The position numbers were made by a program, and so were the translations under genes. Positions 31,213-41,773 of a stretch of DNA of 43,356 nucleotides are shown here, one piece after another. Under the pieces are notes generated by a model. The model did no database searches. It was given only the letters and a program-made list of their open reading frames with translations, and was not told the DNA's origin. How positions within the stretch are numbered: the first letter of the stretch is position 1; every line of letters begins with the position of its first letter. Origin of the DNA: Flavobacteriaceae bacterium (GTDB taxonomy: Bacteria > Bacteroidota > Bacteroidia > Flavobacteriales > Flavobacteriaceae); NCBI GenBank assembly GCA_002725015.1, contig PBQM01000010.1, forward strand, positions 1 through 43,356. Reading direction: 5' to 3'.

Positions 31213-32225
31213 CCGTTTATTTTTTTGTATTTAGCACGCCATTGCAATCCAAGAACCAAGGCAATTCCAAATATAATCAATAATAAGGCAAATAACGTAT
31301 CAACAGAGAACTCTGGCATGTAACGCTGGTAATTTACAATGCGATTTTCACCATTGGAATCCAGTATATATTGATCCATTGCGTTACTTTTATAAATAGC
31401 AGTTTTCCATGGCCATACAACTCCCAATGATCCTGTTACAAATCCCATGATCAAGGCCATAGTTGTATTTTTGTAATGTTTTAAAACAAAGTTTAAAATA
31501 TGAGACAAAACAATGAGCCCTACAACAGAACCTATTGTAAAGACCATTAAGATCTTTAGCATTTTTGAAATATAAGGGTCTGAAACAAATTGAAAATTTC
31601 CGGAGATGACATTGACAAGTGTATCAAATAAGGCATTGACAGCATCCACCAATAAAAGGACATAATTCCCAAGAAGCATTAAAATAAATGATCCAGAGAA
31701 TCCTGGAAGTGTCATCCCAATGATGCTCACAATCCCACAAAAAAACACAAACCAAAGGTTGTCATTTTGGCTTAATTGAGATAAAAAATTAAGACTTCCA
31801 CCGACAATAATACCAATAACAGTCCATAAAATAGATTTCCATTTCCATTTTTCAAAGTCATTAAAAATATAAATTACAGATCCAATGATCATCCCAAAAA
31901 AAAGGCTCCAAACATACAATTCATAGTTCACAATTAAAAAGTCTAAAATTTTAGATACACTAAAAAAACTGACAATCATTCCAGTGAACAGTAAACTTAA
32001 AAAACGGCCATTGATATGTTTAAAAAAGGATATCAGTCGTCCTGAAACCAAGAGTGAAAGTCCGATGCGATCAAATTTTTGGAGCGATTCAATAAACTCT
32101 TCATAAAAGCCCAATACAACGGCAACGATCCCCCCAGACACACCGGGAACTTTATTGGCCGCTCCCATGGCAATGCCTTTAAGAATTAAATTGGATTTAC
32201 CTTTTAAGGTTTTATATGGCTTCAA
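31209..32225 (-). CDS. DUF368 membrane protein (paralog B)
   Basis: ILKGIAMGAANKVPGVSGGIVAVVLGFYEEFI and GMTLPGFSGSFILMLLGNY; TGSLGVVWPWK. Confidence 0.92.
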   Translation of the reverse strand: MKPYKTLKGKSNLILKGIAMGAANKVPGVSGGIVAVVLGFYEEFIESLQKFDRIGLSLLVSGRLISFFKHINGRFLSLLFTGMIVSFFSVSKILDFLIVNYELYVWSLFFGMIIGSVIYIFNDFEKWKWKSILWTVIGIIVGGSLNFLSQLSQNDNLWFVFFCGIVSIIGMTLPGFSGSFILMLLGNYVLLLVDAVNALFDTLVNVISGNFQFVSDPYISKMLKILMVFTIGSVVGLIVLSHILNFVLKHYKNTTMALIMGFVTGSLGVVWPWKTAIYKSNAMDQYILDSNGENRIVNYQRYMPEFSVDTLFALLLIIFGIALVLGLQWRAKYKKING

Positions 32226-33147
32226 TGGATTTTGTTTTTACACTTATAAATTCAAAAATAAAAATAATTAGAAACCCGATCAACATCAAAACTAATGCCG
32301 AATACAATTGTGGGTCGCCTTCAAATTCAAAGGGTAAAATACATTCTTCTTTCAGGGGTACAAGAACCCCTTTGGAGTTGACGCGTTCAGTCAATACTTT
32401 TTTCCATGGCCATATTTTGACCAAGGCACCCGTCATAAAGCCTGTTAAAAGGGCAAGAGTGGCCTCTTTATATTTATCAAACAACCATTTTAAGACCTTA
32501 GAAAAAGACAAAATTCCAACAATCGCACCCAAACAAAAACTCATTATTTTTAATAAATTTTTATCGTTAATAGCTTGAAGTACTGAGCTATATGACCCCA
32601 TTATAACCAATATAAAGGCCCCTGAGATTCCCGGTAAAATCATTGCACATATGGCAATAGCGCCTGAAAAAAATAAATAGGGTATAGTTTCAGAGGAATA
32701 GAGAATTTCAAGTTTTGTAAGCTTATAGGCAATACAAACTCCCAACACCAGCGCCAAGACTGTCATTGTATTTATACCTTTAATTTTTTTAAAGATGTAT
32801 AAGATACTTGCCAATACCAATCCAAAGAAAAAAGACCAAATTAAAATGGGTTTTTTATCCAATAGCCATGTCACTACTTCTGACAAAAGTAGGATACTGG
32901 AAATAATACCAAAAAACACAGTCAATAAAAAATTACCGTTAATGGTTTTCCACACGGCTTTAAATTTCAATCCTTTTAGATCGGAAAACAATGAAAATTT
33001 AAACTGACTTAAGCTTGAAATTAACTCCTCATAAATCCCAGATATAAAGGCGATGGTACCACCTGAGACCCCAGGGACAATATCGGCAGCCCCCATAAAC
33101 ATCCCTTTAAAATAAAGCCACAAATAGTCTATGAATGTTCGTTTCAT
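32212..33147 (-). CDS. DUF368 membrane protein (paralog A)
   Basis: FKGMFMGAADIVPGVSGGTIAFISGIYEELI and AMILPGISGAFILVIMGSY; TGALVKIWPWKK. Confidence 0.93.
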   Translation of the reverse strand: MKRTFIDYLWLYFKGMFMGAADIVPGVSGGTIAFISGIYEELISSLSQFKFSLFSDLKGLKFKAVWKTINGNFLLTVFFGIISSILLLSEVVTWLLDKKPILIWSFFFGLVLASILYIFKKIKGINTMTVLALVLGVCIAYKLTKLEILYSSETIPYLFFSGAIAICAMILPGISGAFILVIMGSYSSVLQAINDKNLLKIMSFCLGAIVGILSFSKVLKWLFDKYKEATLALLTGFMTGALVKIWPWKKVLTERVNSKGVLVPLKEECILPFEFEGDPQLYSALVLMLIGFLIIFIFEFISVKTKSIEAI

Positions 33148-33180
33148 ATCTAAAACTCAGTCTCGTAAATATAACTAAAT

Positions 33181-34584
33181 TTAGTTTGAAGGATTTTTAT
33201 AGTTTTCAATAAATTGCACAACCTTGTGAAGTTTGTATATTTCTGGAAACAACTCCTCAATAATAAAAACGTGCTCTGAATTAATGTGAAGTGCCGACAG
33301 CAGATGTGCAAATCCAGCTTTTTGGTCATTTAGCTTAAAACAAATTCCAGAAATTCTAAATTCCAGTTCTTCATTTTCTGGATGGTGTTCCATGGCCTGA
33401 ATAAAATTGTATTTAGCCGCTTCTAGCTCTCCCAGTTCAATTAGAATATCACCCCTAGAAATCCATGTGTTTAATGAGACCTCTCCCAATTCGAGTGTTT
33501 TTTTAAAGCCTCTTTCCGATTCTTCCAGATAATTCAGTCTTCGATTTATATTGGAGTAGAACAGCCAATAACTTGTGTTTTCATCCTCAATATCAATGGC
33601 TTTATTGACATAAAAAAGGGCTTTTAAATCGTCTTTATTTGAGAAATAAAATCGGGCAATTTTTATCCAACCTTTATCAAAAGCCGGATCTTCCTTTACG
33701 GCTTTAAAAAAGAATTTTAAACATTTATCCTTCTGGCCAAGTTGCTGATAACAACTGCCAATTTTTAAATATGTAAAGGCATTGGGTCCCTCCAAAACCA
33801 TTGCTATATGATAGTGTTCAATGGCTTCATCAAAGCGACTGAGCTGTTCTAAAACTTTGGCTTTTTCTAAATAGGCTCCAATGAATGTATCGTCTGAAAT
33901 AATTGCAAAATCAAAGGCAGTCAATGCTTTTTCTATTGACTTGGTTTGTAGGTATTGTTTACCGAGTTGGTGCCATGCCACTTCGCAGTAAGGATTTTGA
34001 TCAATATACCATACAAGATAATCAATAGCATCCTGAGCTTGGTCCAAGAATTCAAAGCAATAAATAATATTGTACAAAGATGAGTAGTCTTCGATATTTA
34101 ATTCAATACATTTCATAAAATGCAGCTTGGCATCTGTATAATTATCTAAAAAGAGGTACTCCATTCCAATTAAAGATTGAATTTCAGAGGAATCTTTAGA
34201 AAATTCGAGCGCCTTTTTGAAAACTTCAATAGCTTTATCGTGTTGGTCTCTTTTGGAGTGTATGTTTGCTTTTTGAATGTAAATTTCTTCGTTGTTAGGT
34301 TCCAATTCAAAAAGGGAATTTAGTAATTTGTCGGCTTCTGAAAGTTTATTTTCAAAGATTAATATTTCAACGCGAAAAAGTTTTAAGTTAACAGATGAGG
34401 GGTGTTGATCGAGTCCAAGTTTTATGGCTTTTTTAGCCAGTGCGATTTTTCCAATTTCAAGGTAGTGGTTGATGATATTTTCAAATTCGTTAGAATCAAA
34501 GAAAAAAACATTATTGGTCTTTAACATGGACTCAAACTTGGTAAGGGAAAAACTTTGATTTTCTTCAGAGGGACTGAAATCCAT
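33181..34584 (-). CDS. Tetratricopeptide repeat protein
   Basis: 467 aa; repeated TPR-type helices, e.g. AIEVFKKALEFSKDSSEIQSLIGMEYLFLDNYTDAKLHFMKCIEL. Confidence 0.9.
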   Translation of the reverse strand: MDFSPSEENQSFSLTKFESMLKTNNVFFFDSNEFENIINHYLEIGKIALAKKAIKLGLDQHPSSVNLKLFRVEILIFENKLSEADKLLNSLFELEPNNEEIYIQKANIHSKRDQHDKAIEVFKKALEFSKDSSEIQSLIGMEYLFLDNYTDAKLHFMKCIELNIEDYSSLYNIIYCFEFLDQAQDAIDYLVWYIDQNPYCEVAWHQLGKQYLQTKSIEKALTAFDFAIISDDTFIGAYLEKAKVLEQLSRFDEAIEHYHIAMVLEGPNAFTYLKIGSCYQQLGQKDKCLKFFFKAVKEDPAFDKGWIKIARFYFSNKDDLKALFYVNKAIDIEDENTSYWLFYSNINRRLNYLEESERGFKKTLELGEVSLNTWISRGDILIELGELEAAKYNFIQAMEHHPENEELEFRISGICFKLNDQKAGFAHLLSALHINSEHVFIIEELFPEIYKLHKVVQFIENYKNPSN

Positions 34585-34664
34585 TAGATAACATTTGTTA
34601 GGTTAAAAGTAAAGGTATTAGGTTTTGGTTTTATTGGGTCAAATGAATCTTTTCAACAAAATAG

Positions 34665-35855
34665 TTAACAGTTTTTATAAATATCGTCAAGTATTTCAAG
34701 AATGGTATCACAACCTTTTTCCAATGCCTGCATTGAAATGGTGAGTGGAGGAGTGATGCGAATCGCCTTGGGTTCGTAAAGTAACCAGAATAAAATCAAC
34801 CCTTTTTCTATGGCCGTTGTGACAACCCTATTGGTCGTTTGTGCTGAATTTGTTATGGCACAGAGCATTAACCCTTTTCCTCGAATTTCAGATATTAGAG
34901 GATGCTTTAATTTTCTTCTTATATAAGATTCTTTCTTCAGAGCTTCTTGCATCAATTTTGAATTCAAAATTTCCTTTAAAGTCGCAAGGGCCGCAGCGGC
35001 AATTACAGGATGACCGCCGAAGGTAGTTATGTGTCCTAACTTTGGTTGATCTGATAGGCAGTCCATCATTGATTGAGAGGCAGAGAAAGCCCCTATGGGC
35101 ATTCCACCACCCAAGCCTTTACCAACGACGATAACATCCGGAGTACAATTGTAGTTTTCAAAACCAAAAAGTGTTCCAGTTCTTCCAAAACCAGGCTGAA
35201 TTTCATCTAATATTAACAAAGCTCCAACATCATTACAACGTTTTTGTACTTTGTTCAGGTAATTATTTTTGGGTTGAATAAATCCTGCTCCGCCTTGTAT
35301 GGTCTCTAAAACCACTGCTGCTGTTTTGGAGGTGATTTTTGACAAATCCTTTTCATCGTTGAACTTTAAAAACCGGACATTGGGGATTAGGGGTCTAAAA
35401 GGCTGTTTGCGTTCTTCAAATCCCATGATGCTCAAGGCTCCCATGGTATTGCCGTGATAAGCCTTGTCTGCGGCCAGTATTTCAGATCGGCCTGTAAAGC
35501 GTCGCGCTAGCTTAAGTGCCCCGTCAATGGCTTCAGTTCCAGAATTTGTCAAGTAAGTTTTATCAATCTTCTCAGGATAGTGTTTTGCCAATAATTCAGT
35601 CAGTTCCAGTGCGGGTTTTTGAATGTATTCTCCGTATACCATCACATGCATATACTTGTCTAATTGATCTTGAATTGCTTTGATAACTTTGGGGTGCCGA
35701 TGCCCCAGACTACAAGCCGAAACCCCAGCTACAAAATCCAAATAGGCTTTTTTATTACTGTCGAAAATATAAGATCCTTCAGCATGTGAAATCTCCATCG
35801 CCAGCGGATGTGGCGTTGTTTGAGCTTGGTATTTAAAAAAGGCCTCTTTACTCAA
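34665..35855 (-). CDS. Class III aminotransferase (acetylornithine/aspartate aminotransferase family)
   Basis: GVSACSLGHRHPKVIKAIQDQL; TNSGTEAIDGALKLARRFTGR; LILDEIQPGFGRTGTLFGFENY; PDVIVVGKGLGGGMPIGAF. Confidence 0.92.
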   Translation of the reverse strand: MSKEAFFKYQAQTTPHPLAMEISHAEGSYIFDSNKKAYLDFVAGVSACSLGHRHPKVIKAIQDQLDKYMHVMVYGEYIQKPALELTELLAKHYPEKIDKTYLTNSGTEAIDGALKLARRFTGRSEILAADKAYHGNTMGALSIMGFEERKQPFRPLIPNVRFLKFNDEKDLSKITSKTAAVVLETIQGGAGFIQPKNNYLNKVQKRCNDVGALLILDEIQPGFGRTGTLFGFENYNCTPDVIVVGKGLGGGMPIGAFSASQSMMDCLSDQPKLGHITTFGGHPVIAAAALATLKEILNSKLMQEALKKESYIRRKLKHPLISEIRGKGLMLCAITNSAQTTNRVVTTAIEKGLILFWLLYEPKAIRITPPLTISMQALEKGCDTILEILDDIYKNC

Positions 35856-35899
35856 GAATTTTTGTTTTAACTAGTATCGAATTTTTAACTTTCATTATT

Positions 35900-37648
35900 T
35901 CAATCTTTTTTATTGCGGAGTTCCGGAATGTTTCTCGCAGCTTTATTTTCCAATTCGAATTTAGAGGAACTGTCATTTGTGGATTTTTTAGAGGCTGCTT
36001 TGACTCTTCGCATCAATGACGCATCAAAAAATGATGCTTCAGTTGATTGGGCATCGAGGCCTTTAATAATTGGAAGCTCTAGTTCTGGGTCGTCCTTAAA
36101 TAAATCTTCAACACTCCTGGGTCTTTCTTCCTCACGCCATTCAAATCCTTTGAGAAGGCGTTCGTTTTCAGGAAAATCAGAATCTGGATATGTTTTTCCT
36201 CCAATTTGATTTATTTTTCGCAACTCATCAATTTTATTTTCAGAAACCCAAATTCGGATCGCCGCAGATTTAGATTTGTCAATGCCTACCAATTCATTAT
36301 CACTATCCCTCAAGTAATAGATACTTTCGGAGTTTTTAATAACATCAATTATGTGGAGTTCATTTGATTCAAACAGTCCGTTGAGTCGCTTTCCCTTGAT
36401 TTGATTGAATCCACTGCCAAGACTGTCTTTACTTATTACAAATGCATTTTGAAATACTTTAAGAGAATCTAGTGTTTCTGTTTTTGAATTGGAAATCAAA
36501 TGAATAGAATCCCCAGTAATTTGATTTTCGTGATGCCAAAGAACGGGGTAGCGTCTTTTTGTAAAGGGATCTTCATCGTTGTTGTTGTAAAAATTGATGA
36601 GTTGGGTCAACCCTGTTTTTTGGTTTATATGAATTGAATCAGCTTTTCCACTCAAATCTGACTTATACATCTTTGCATTGTAGAAACCGCGAATGATACG
36701 CGCTTCAGGGGGGCCAGTGATCATTAAGGTATCGCTGTGTATATAGATTGAATCGTTTTCTCGTTTTGTTATCGCGAGGGCTCTTTTGGTGATAAAAACG
36801 GAGTCTTTAGCCTTAAAAACTTCGGCGTAATGCCCCTTGACGGTGCTGTTGTTAAGCGTATCGGTAACTTTTATATTATTGGTTGCTGAAGCAAAATTTC
36901 TATTGCGATCAAAATATATACTGTCTCCTTCAACCGTACGCTCATCATAATCGATTTTAGAATTTTTAATAAAATATCCGGTATCCTTGTTGGTGTTGTA
37001 AAAGCCGCGTTCACAGTAAATGAGACTGCTTTCGCTGTTAATGGTTGTAGGTCCATATAAAAAAGCATGGGCTGAGGTTGTATAAAAATCAAGTCGATCG
37101 GTGTCGATAACGTATTCGGGATTGACTAGTTTTACATTGTTATTGAATTGGTATTTTTTCGAATTTACATAGTAGTGCCCTCTTGTGCTTGTAATGGTTC
37201 CGGAGCTATCGCTTACAACCTTCCCCCTTTGATTGTAGAAGGCTTGTTGTTTGATTCGATCAAAGTATAAAACATCTGTATAAAGTTTTGAATTTGCATC
37301 GACCAAGACAACATCTCCACTTGCGTAAGCCAATTGTGTTTTACCACTGTATTCAACATATTTAGAGGTCATATCTAGGCTGTCACCTTGCTTTATTCGC
37401 ACCTCGCCATAGGCTTCAATAAAGTCTTGTTTTCCATAGTAAACAGCTTCGTTACACCACATGTCAATGCCTTTGTGCTTGATATAAACTTGGTTGGATT
37501 TATCTCGTGTGAGTATGGTCGCGTCTGGCTTTGATTCTTCAAAGCTCATAAAAGGCGCGTATTCAATTTCAATTTCTTGGCGTTCTTGTCCTAGTGACAA
37601 CAATGGCAACAGTAAAAAAATAATTTTTTTTAAGAAATTAAACCGCAA
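35900..37648 (-). CDS. OstA-like (LptA/OstA domain) envelope protein
   Basis: 582 aa with signal peptide; repeated beta-rich LptA-like pattern (AYASGDVVLVDANSKLYTDVLYFDR...FNNNVKLVNPEYVIDTDRLDFYTTSAHAFLYGPTTI). TTG start: in-frame TGA lies 3 codons upstream. Confidence 0.85.
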   Translation of the reverse strand: MRFNFLKKIIFLLLPLLSLGQERQEIEIEYAPFMSFEESKPDATILTRDKSNQVYIKHKGIDMWCNEAVYYGKQDFIEAYGEVRIKQGDSLDMTSKYVEYSGKTQLAYASGDVVLVDANSKLYTDVLYFDRIKQQAFYNQRGKVVSDSSGTITSTRGHYYVNSKKYQFNNNVKLVNPEYVIDTDRLDFYTTSAHAFLYGPTTINSESSLIYCERGFYNTNKDTGYFIKNSKIDYDERTVEGDSIYFDRNRNFASATNNIKVTDTLNNSTVKGHYAEVFKAKDSVFITKRALAITKRENDSIYIHSDTLMITGPPEARIIRGFYNAKMYKSDLSGKADSIHINQKTGLTQLINFYNNNDEDPFTKRRYPVLWHHENQITGDSIHLISNSKTETLDSLKVFQNAFVISKDSLGSGFNQIKGKRLNGLFESNELHIIDVIKNSESIYYLRDSDNELVGIDKSKSAAIRIWVSENKIDELRKINQIGGKTYPDSDFPENERLLKGFEWREEERPRSVEDLFKDDPELELPIIKGLDAQSTEASFFDASLMRRVKAASKKSTNDSSSKFELENKAARNIPELRNKKD

Positions 37649-37670
37649 AGTATTTCAATTAGAATTCCTA

Positions 37671-37678
37671 CAAAAATA
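37671..37678 (-). promoter_or_regulatory. -7 box upstream of the OstA-like gene
   Basis: Minus strand TATTTTTG, 22 nt upstream of TTG start; no clear -33. Confidence 0.35.
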
Positions 37679-37713
37679 AGGAATATTCAAAACCTAGAAG
37701 GATTGTGGCGCTT

Positions 37714-38985
37714 TTATCTAAAGATTGTTTGTTTTCGATCGGGTCCAACGGATACAATTTTAATTGGAATTTGCAATTCTTTCTCAAGAAAAGAAATATA
37801 GGTCATCAGTGTTTCGGGAAGTGTTGATGCGTTCTCCATTTTAGTGAGATCCTCTGACCACCCCATAAATTCTGTATAAACAGGCTTTAGGTTCTCAGCT
37901 TCAATATTGTAGGGCAGATGATTGATTTCTTTACCCTTATAGATATATGAAGTACAAATTTTTAATGTTTTAAAACCGGATAAAACATCAGCTTTCATCA
38001 TCATAAGCTGAGTAACTCCATTGACTTGACATGCATAACGCAAAGCGACTAGATCCAACCATCCACAGCGTCTGGGACGTCCTGTAGTCGCCCCAAACTC
38101 ATGTCCAACTCTTGCCATTGTTTCGCCGTTAACATCGAAGAGTTCGGTGGGGAAGGGGCCTGATCCTACACGAGTGGTGTAGGCTTTAAAAATACCAAAA
38201 ACTTCCTTTATGGTATTGGGAGCAACCCCAAGTCCTGTACAGGCGCCAGCAGCAGTGGTATTTGAAGATGTAACGAAAGGGTAAGTCCCAAAATCGATAT
38301 CTAATAGAGAGCCTTGAGCGCCTTCAGCGAGTACACTTTTTTGAGCTTTTTGTGCACTGTGTAAATATTCTTCAGAATCTATAAACCTCAAAGAAGTCAA
38401 AGTTTTTACAGCTTCAAAGAATTTTGCTTCAAGCGCTTCTAAATTGTATTGCAAATCAACGTTGTAGAAGTCAATCATGGCTTGGTGCTTGTTTGCCAAC
38501 TTGCGATATTTGTCTTTCCAATTCTCAAGTTCTAAATCTCCTACGCGAATGCCATTACGACCTGTTTTGTCCATATAGGTTGGACCAATTCCCTTAAGAG
38601 TGGATCCAATTTTAGCTTTCCCTTTTGAAGCCTCAGACGCCGCATCCAACAAACGGTGTGTCGGTAAGATTAAATGTGCTTTCCTTGAAATTAATAAGGT
38701 TTTTTTATAATCAATTCCATGCGTACTTAATTTATCCAATTCATCTTTAAACACAACGGGGTCTATGACAACACCATTTCCTACAAGATTGGTTGCATTT
38801 TTATGAAAAATTCCAGAGGGGATGGTGTGTAAAACGTGTTTCATCCCGTTAAATACGAGCGTGTGGCCTGCATTTGGTCCGCCTTGAAATCGTGCGATGA
38901 TATTGTATTTTGAAGTCAGTACATCAACGATTTTACCTTTTCCTTCATCGCCCCATTGGAGTCCCAGTAGTAAATCTACAGCCAT
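37714..38985 (-). CDS. purA: Adenylosuccinate synthase
   Basis: LLLGLQWGDEGKGKIVDVL; FQGGPNAGHTLVF; GSTLKGIGPTYMDKTGRNGIRVGDL; TTGRPRRCGWLDL. Confidence 0.99.
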   Translation of the reverse strand: MAVDLLLGLQWGDEGKGKIVDVLTSKYNIIARFQGGPNAGHTLVFNGMKHVLHTIPSGIFHKNATNLVGNGVVIDPVVFKDELDKLSTHGIDYKKTLLISRKAHLILPTHRLLDAASEASKGKAKIGSTLKGIGPTYMDKTGRNGIRVGDLELENWKDKYRKLANKHQAMIDFYNVDLQYNLEALEAKFFEAVKTLTSLRFIDSEEYLHSAQKAQKSVLAEGAQGSLLDIDFGTYPFVTSSNTTAAGACTGLGVAPNTIKEVFGIFKAYTTRVGSGPFPTELFDVNGETMARVGHEFGATTGRPRRCGWLDLVALRYACQVNGVTQLMMMKADVLSGFKTLKICTSYIYKGKEINHLPYNIEAENLKPVYTEFMGWSEDLTKMENASTLPETLMTYISFLEKELQIPIKIVSVGPDRKQTIFR

Positions 38986-38996
38986 TTGTAATTGGA

Positions 38997-39458
38997 TTAA
39001 TTTTTAGTGTTTTTTTTGGTCCCATAAAAATAGAGTGAGTGGTTATCGATTTCAATATCAAAAACTTCCTCAATGGTTTGTTTTATGGATTGAATGCGGG
39101 GGTCACAAAATTCAATCACCTCACCAGTGTCGGTTAATATCACGTGATCGTGTTGTTTGTCAAAATAGGACTTTTCGTACTGGGCTTGGTTTAAGCCAAA
39201 TTGATGTTTCCTCACAAGGCCACATTCTAGCAATAGTTCAATGGTATTGTACAGAGTTGCTCTAGAGACTCTATACTTTTTGTTTTTCATCTTGATATAC
39301 AACGATTCTATATCAAAATGATCCTCACTGTCGTAGATTTCTTGAAGGATGGCATAGCGCTCTGGTGTTTTTCGCTGGTTGTTATCCACGAGGTATTTCG
39401 TAAAAACATTTTTTACAATTTCTTGATTTTTGTGTTTGGCTTTTGTGCTCATTTTCAA
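38997..39458 (-). CDS. Fur-family transcriptional regulator
   Basis: [75 protein letters not shown]. Confidence 0.93.
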   Translation of the reverse strand: MKMSTKAKHKNQEIVKNVFTKYLVDNNQRKTPERYAILQEIYDSEDHFDIESLYIKMKNKKYRVSRATLYNTIELLLECGLVRKHQFGLNQAQYEKSYFDKQHDHVILTDTGEVIEFCDPRIQSIKQTIEEVFDIEIDNHSLYFYGTKKNTKN

Positions 39459-39478
39459 ATGTCTAATTTAACTATTTT

Positions 39479-41695
39479 TTAGACTCTAGAGACTTTTTCA
39501 ATCCCATTTATTTTTTTTATTCGGTCCATTAATTTAGTCACAAAGTTATTGTTTTTAACCTCCACGGCGATTTCACCATTAAAGGTGCCACTGTCGCTGT
39601 CAAATGAGATACTTTTAATATTGACATCCATATTTCCAGAAATGAGTTTTGTGATGTCACTGACCATTCCTTTTTGGTCAATCCCTGTGAGTTTAATGAC
39701 CGCTCTAAAGACTTGCTGTGAGGAATCAATCCATTTGGCGTCTATGATTCTGTAGGCGTAATTAGATTGCAGACTCAAAGCATTTGGACAGGTTTTCTTA
39801 TGTACTTTGATCCCGTCTTTTATACTTAAAAATCCAAAGACGTTATCTCCGGGGATGGGATTGCAACACACAGATAATTTGTAATTCAGTTTCTCCTGTT
39901 CTTTTCCAAAGACAAGCATATCGTATTTGGAAGTGATTTCATCGCTATTGATGGTTTCGGGGTCTGTATTTTTTTTACGACTGATTTTATTTTTTATAAA
40001 ACTGACCAAGACGTTGCTGCGAGATGCAGCGTATTTTTTTAACATACCATTGTCAATACTCCCAATCCCGATTCTGTAAAATAAATCTAGACTTGTTCGA
40101 AGTTTAAAATAATTTACGAGTTCATTGACAGCACGCTCATCAAGGTTAATTTTCATTTGTTTTAACTTGCGGCGAAGGATTTCTTTTCCATCCTCTGCGA
40201 TGGTTTTTTTCTCCTCTTTTAAAGACGATTTGATTTTGCTTCTGGCGCGGCCAGTTGTTGCATAGTCCAACCAATTTGCAGTGGGTTTGGCATTTTCAGA
40301 GGTGATGATACTGACTTGATCTCCGCTGTGTAGTTTATAATTTAGGGGAACGAGTTTACCATTGACTTTAGCCCCTCTAGTTTTTAGGCCAACTTCAGTG
40401 TGAATGCCAAAGGCAAAATCTAGTGGTGTCGCCTCTTTGGGAAGTGATTTTAAGTCCCCATTGGGTGTAAAAACAAATATTTCTTTGGCATATAGGTTCA
40501 GCTTAAACTCTTCTACAAAATCAACTGCACTGGCCGCAGGATTGTCCATGACATCTTGCAATTTTCCAATCCAGCTTTCTAAAGTTTCGTCTTTTTCTGT
40601 ACGCCCTTGTTTGTATTTATAGTGAGCTGCATAGCCCTTTTCTGCAATTTCATTCATTCGTTCGCTCCTAATTTGAACTTCAACCCAACGGCCTTCAGGT
40701 CCCATCACAGTAATGTGTAGGGCCTCGTATCCTGTTGATTTTGGAGCAGATATCCAATCGCGCAATCGGGTTGGATTGGGTCTGAAAAAATCTGTGACGA
40801 TAGAATATATTTTCCATGCCAAAAACTTCTCATTTTTTAGACTCGATTTATAAATAATTCGAACCGCAAATTTATCGTAAACCTCGTCAAATGAGACTCC
40901 TTGACGCTGCATTTTCCTATGAATTGAAAAAATTGATTTTGGACGGCCTTTAATTAAATATTTAATTTTTTGTTTGATAAGCGCTTCCTCTAAAACTCCA
41001 CTAATTTTACCAATGTATTGATCTTGATCTTCTTTGCTTTCTTTCATCTTGAGCAAAATGGAATTGTGGACCTCGGGTTCAGTGTATTTAAGGGCTAAAT
41101 CTTCCAATTCTGATTTGATGTTGTAGAGTCCTATTTTATGTGCAAGTGGCGCGTATATATAAAGTGTTTCAGAAGCGATTTTTAATTGTTTATCTTCAGC
41201 GAGTGAATGAATAGTTTGCATGTTGTGAAGGCGATCGGCAATTTTAATAATGATCACTCGCACATCATCATTGAGTGTCAACAACATCTTTCTGAAGTTT
41301 TCCGCTTGAAGCGAAATATCCTTATCCTTTTTAAGGCTTGATATCTTTGTCAAACCATTGACAATACGGGATACGGTTGCCCCAAAGAGTTGTTCGATAT
41401 CCTGAATGCTATAGTCTGGTGAATCTTCAACCACATCATGCAGCAGTGCAGAAGCAATAGACGTGGCATCAAGTCCAATTTTAGAGGCTACAATCTTGGC
41501 CACTGAAATGGGATGAAAAATATAGGCTTCTCCTGATTTTCGGCGTTGATTTTTATGACCATCCATGGCCACATCAAAGGCTTTGCGGATTAATTTTTTA
41601 TCTGTAGCAGTTAAACGCCTGTAGCTGACGCTGAGCAATTCTTTATATTCCTTTGCGATACTGGTATTTTCTTTTTTGATATCTTCAGCCGTCAT
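39479..41695 (-). CDS. Bifunctional RelA/SpoT-family (p)ppGpp synthetase/hydrolase
   Basis: 738 aa; HD domain (FHPISVAKIVA, ALLHDVVEDS, KIADRLHNMQT), synthetase (RPKSIFSIHRKM, SAPKSTGYEALH), TGS and ACT domains. Confidence 0.97.
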   Translation of the reverse strand: MTAEDIKKENTSIAKEYKELLSVSYRRLTATDKKLIRKAFDVAMDGHKNQRRKSGEAYIFHPISVAKIVASKIGLDATSIASALLHDVVEDSPDYSIQDIEQLFGATVSRIVNGLTKISSLKKDKDISLQAENFRKMLLTLNDDVRVIIIKIADRLHNMQTIHSLAEDKQLKIASETLYIYAPLAHKIGLYNIKSELEDLALKYTEPEVHNSILLKMKESKEDQDQYIGKISGVLEEALIKQKIKYLIKGRPKSIFSIHRKMQRQGVSFDEVYDKFAVRIIYKSSLKNEKFLAWKIYSIVTDFFRPNPTRLRDWISAPKSTGYEALHITVMGPEGRWVEVQIRSERMNEIAEKGYAAHYKYKQGRTEKDETLESWIGKLQDVMDNPAASAVDFVEEFKLNLYAKEIFVFTPNGDLKSLPKEATPLDFAFGIHTEVGLKTRGAKVNGKLVPLNYKLHSGDQVSIITSENAKPTANWLDYATTGRARSKIKSSLKEEKKTIAEDGKEILRRKLKQMKINLDERAVNELVNYFKLRTSLDLFYRIGIGSIDNGMLKKYAASRSNVLVSFIKNKISRKKNTDPETINSDEITSKYDMLVFGKEQEKLNYKLSVCCNPIPGDNVFGFLSIKDGIKVHKKTCPNALSLQSNYAYRIIDAKWIDSSQQVFRAVIKLTGIDQKGMVSDITKLISGNMDVNIKSISFDSDSGTFNGEIAVEVKNNNFVTKLMDRIKKINGIEKVSRV

Positions 41696-41773
41696 ACCCT
41701 AAAACTAAAACAAACATTTGTAACAAACAACCGCGTCTGTAAATTTTTAAAAAAAATGTTTAAGACTGTTTTT

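Noticed and set aside
33173-33186. 14-bp palindrome AACTAAATTTAGTT at the TPR stop codon, upstream of the DUF368 pair, as a possible operator
   Set aside because: In an AT-rich window of this size several such palindromes are expected by chance; no second copy noticed.
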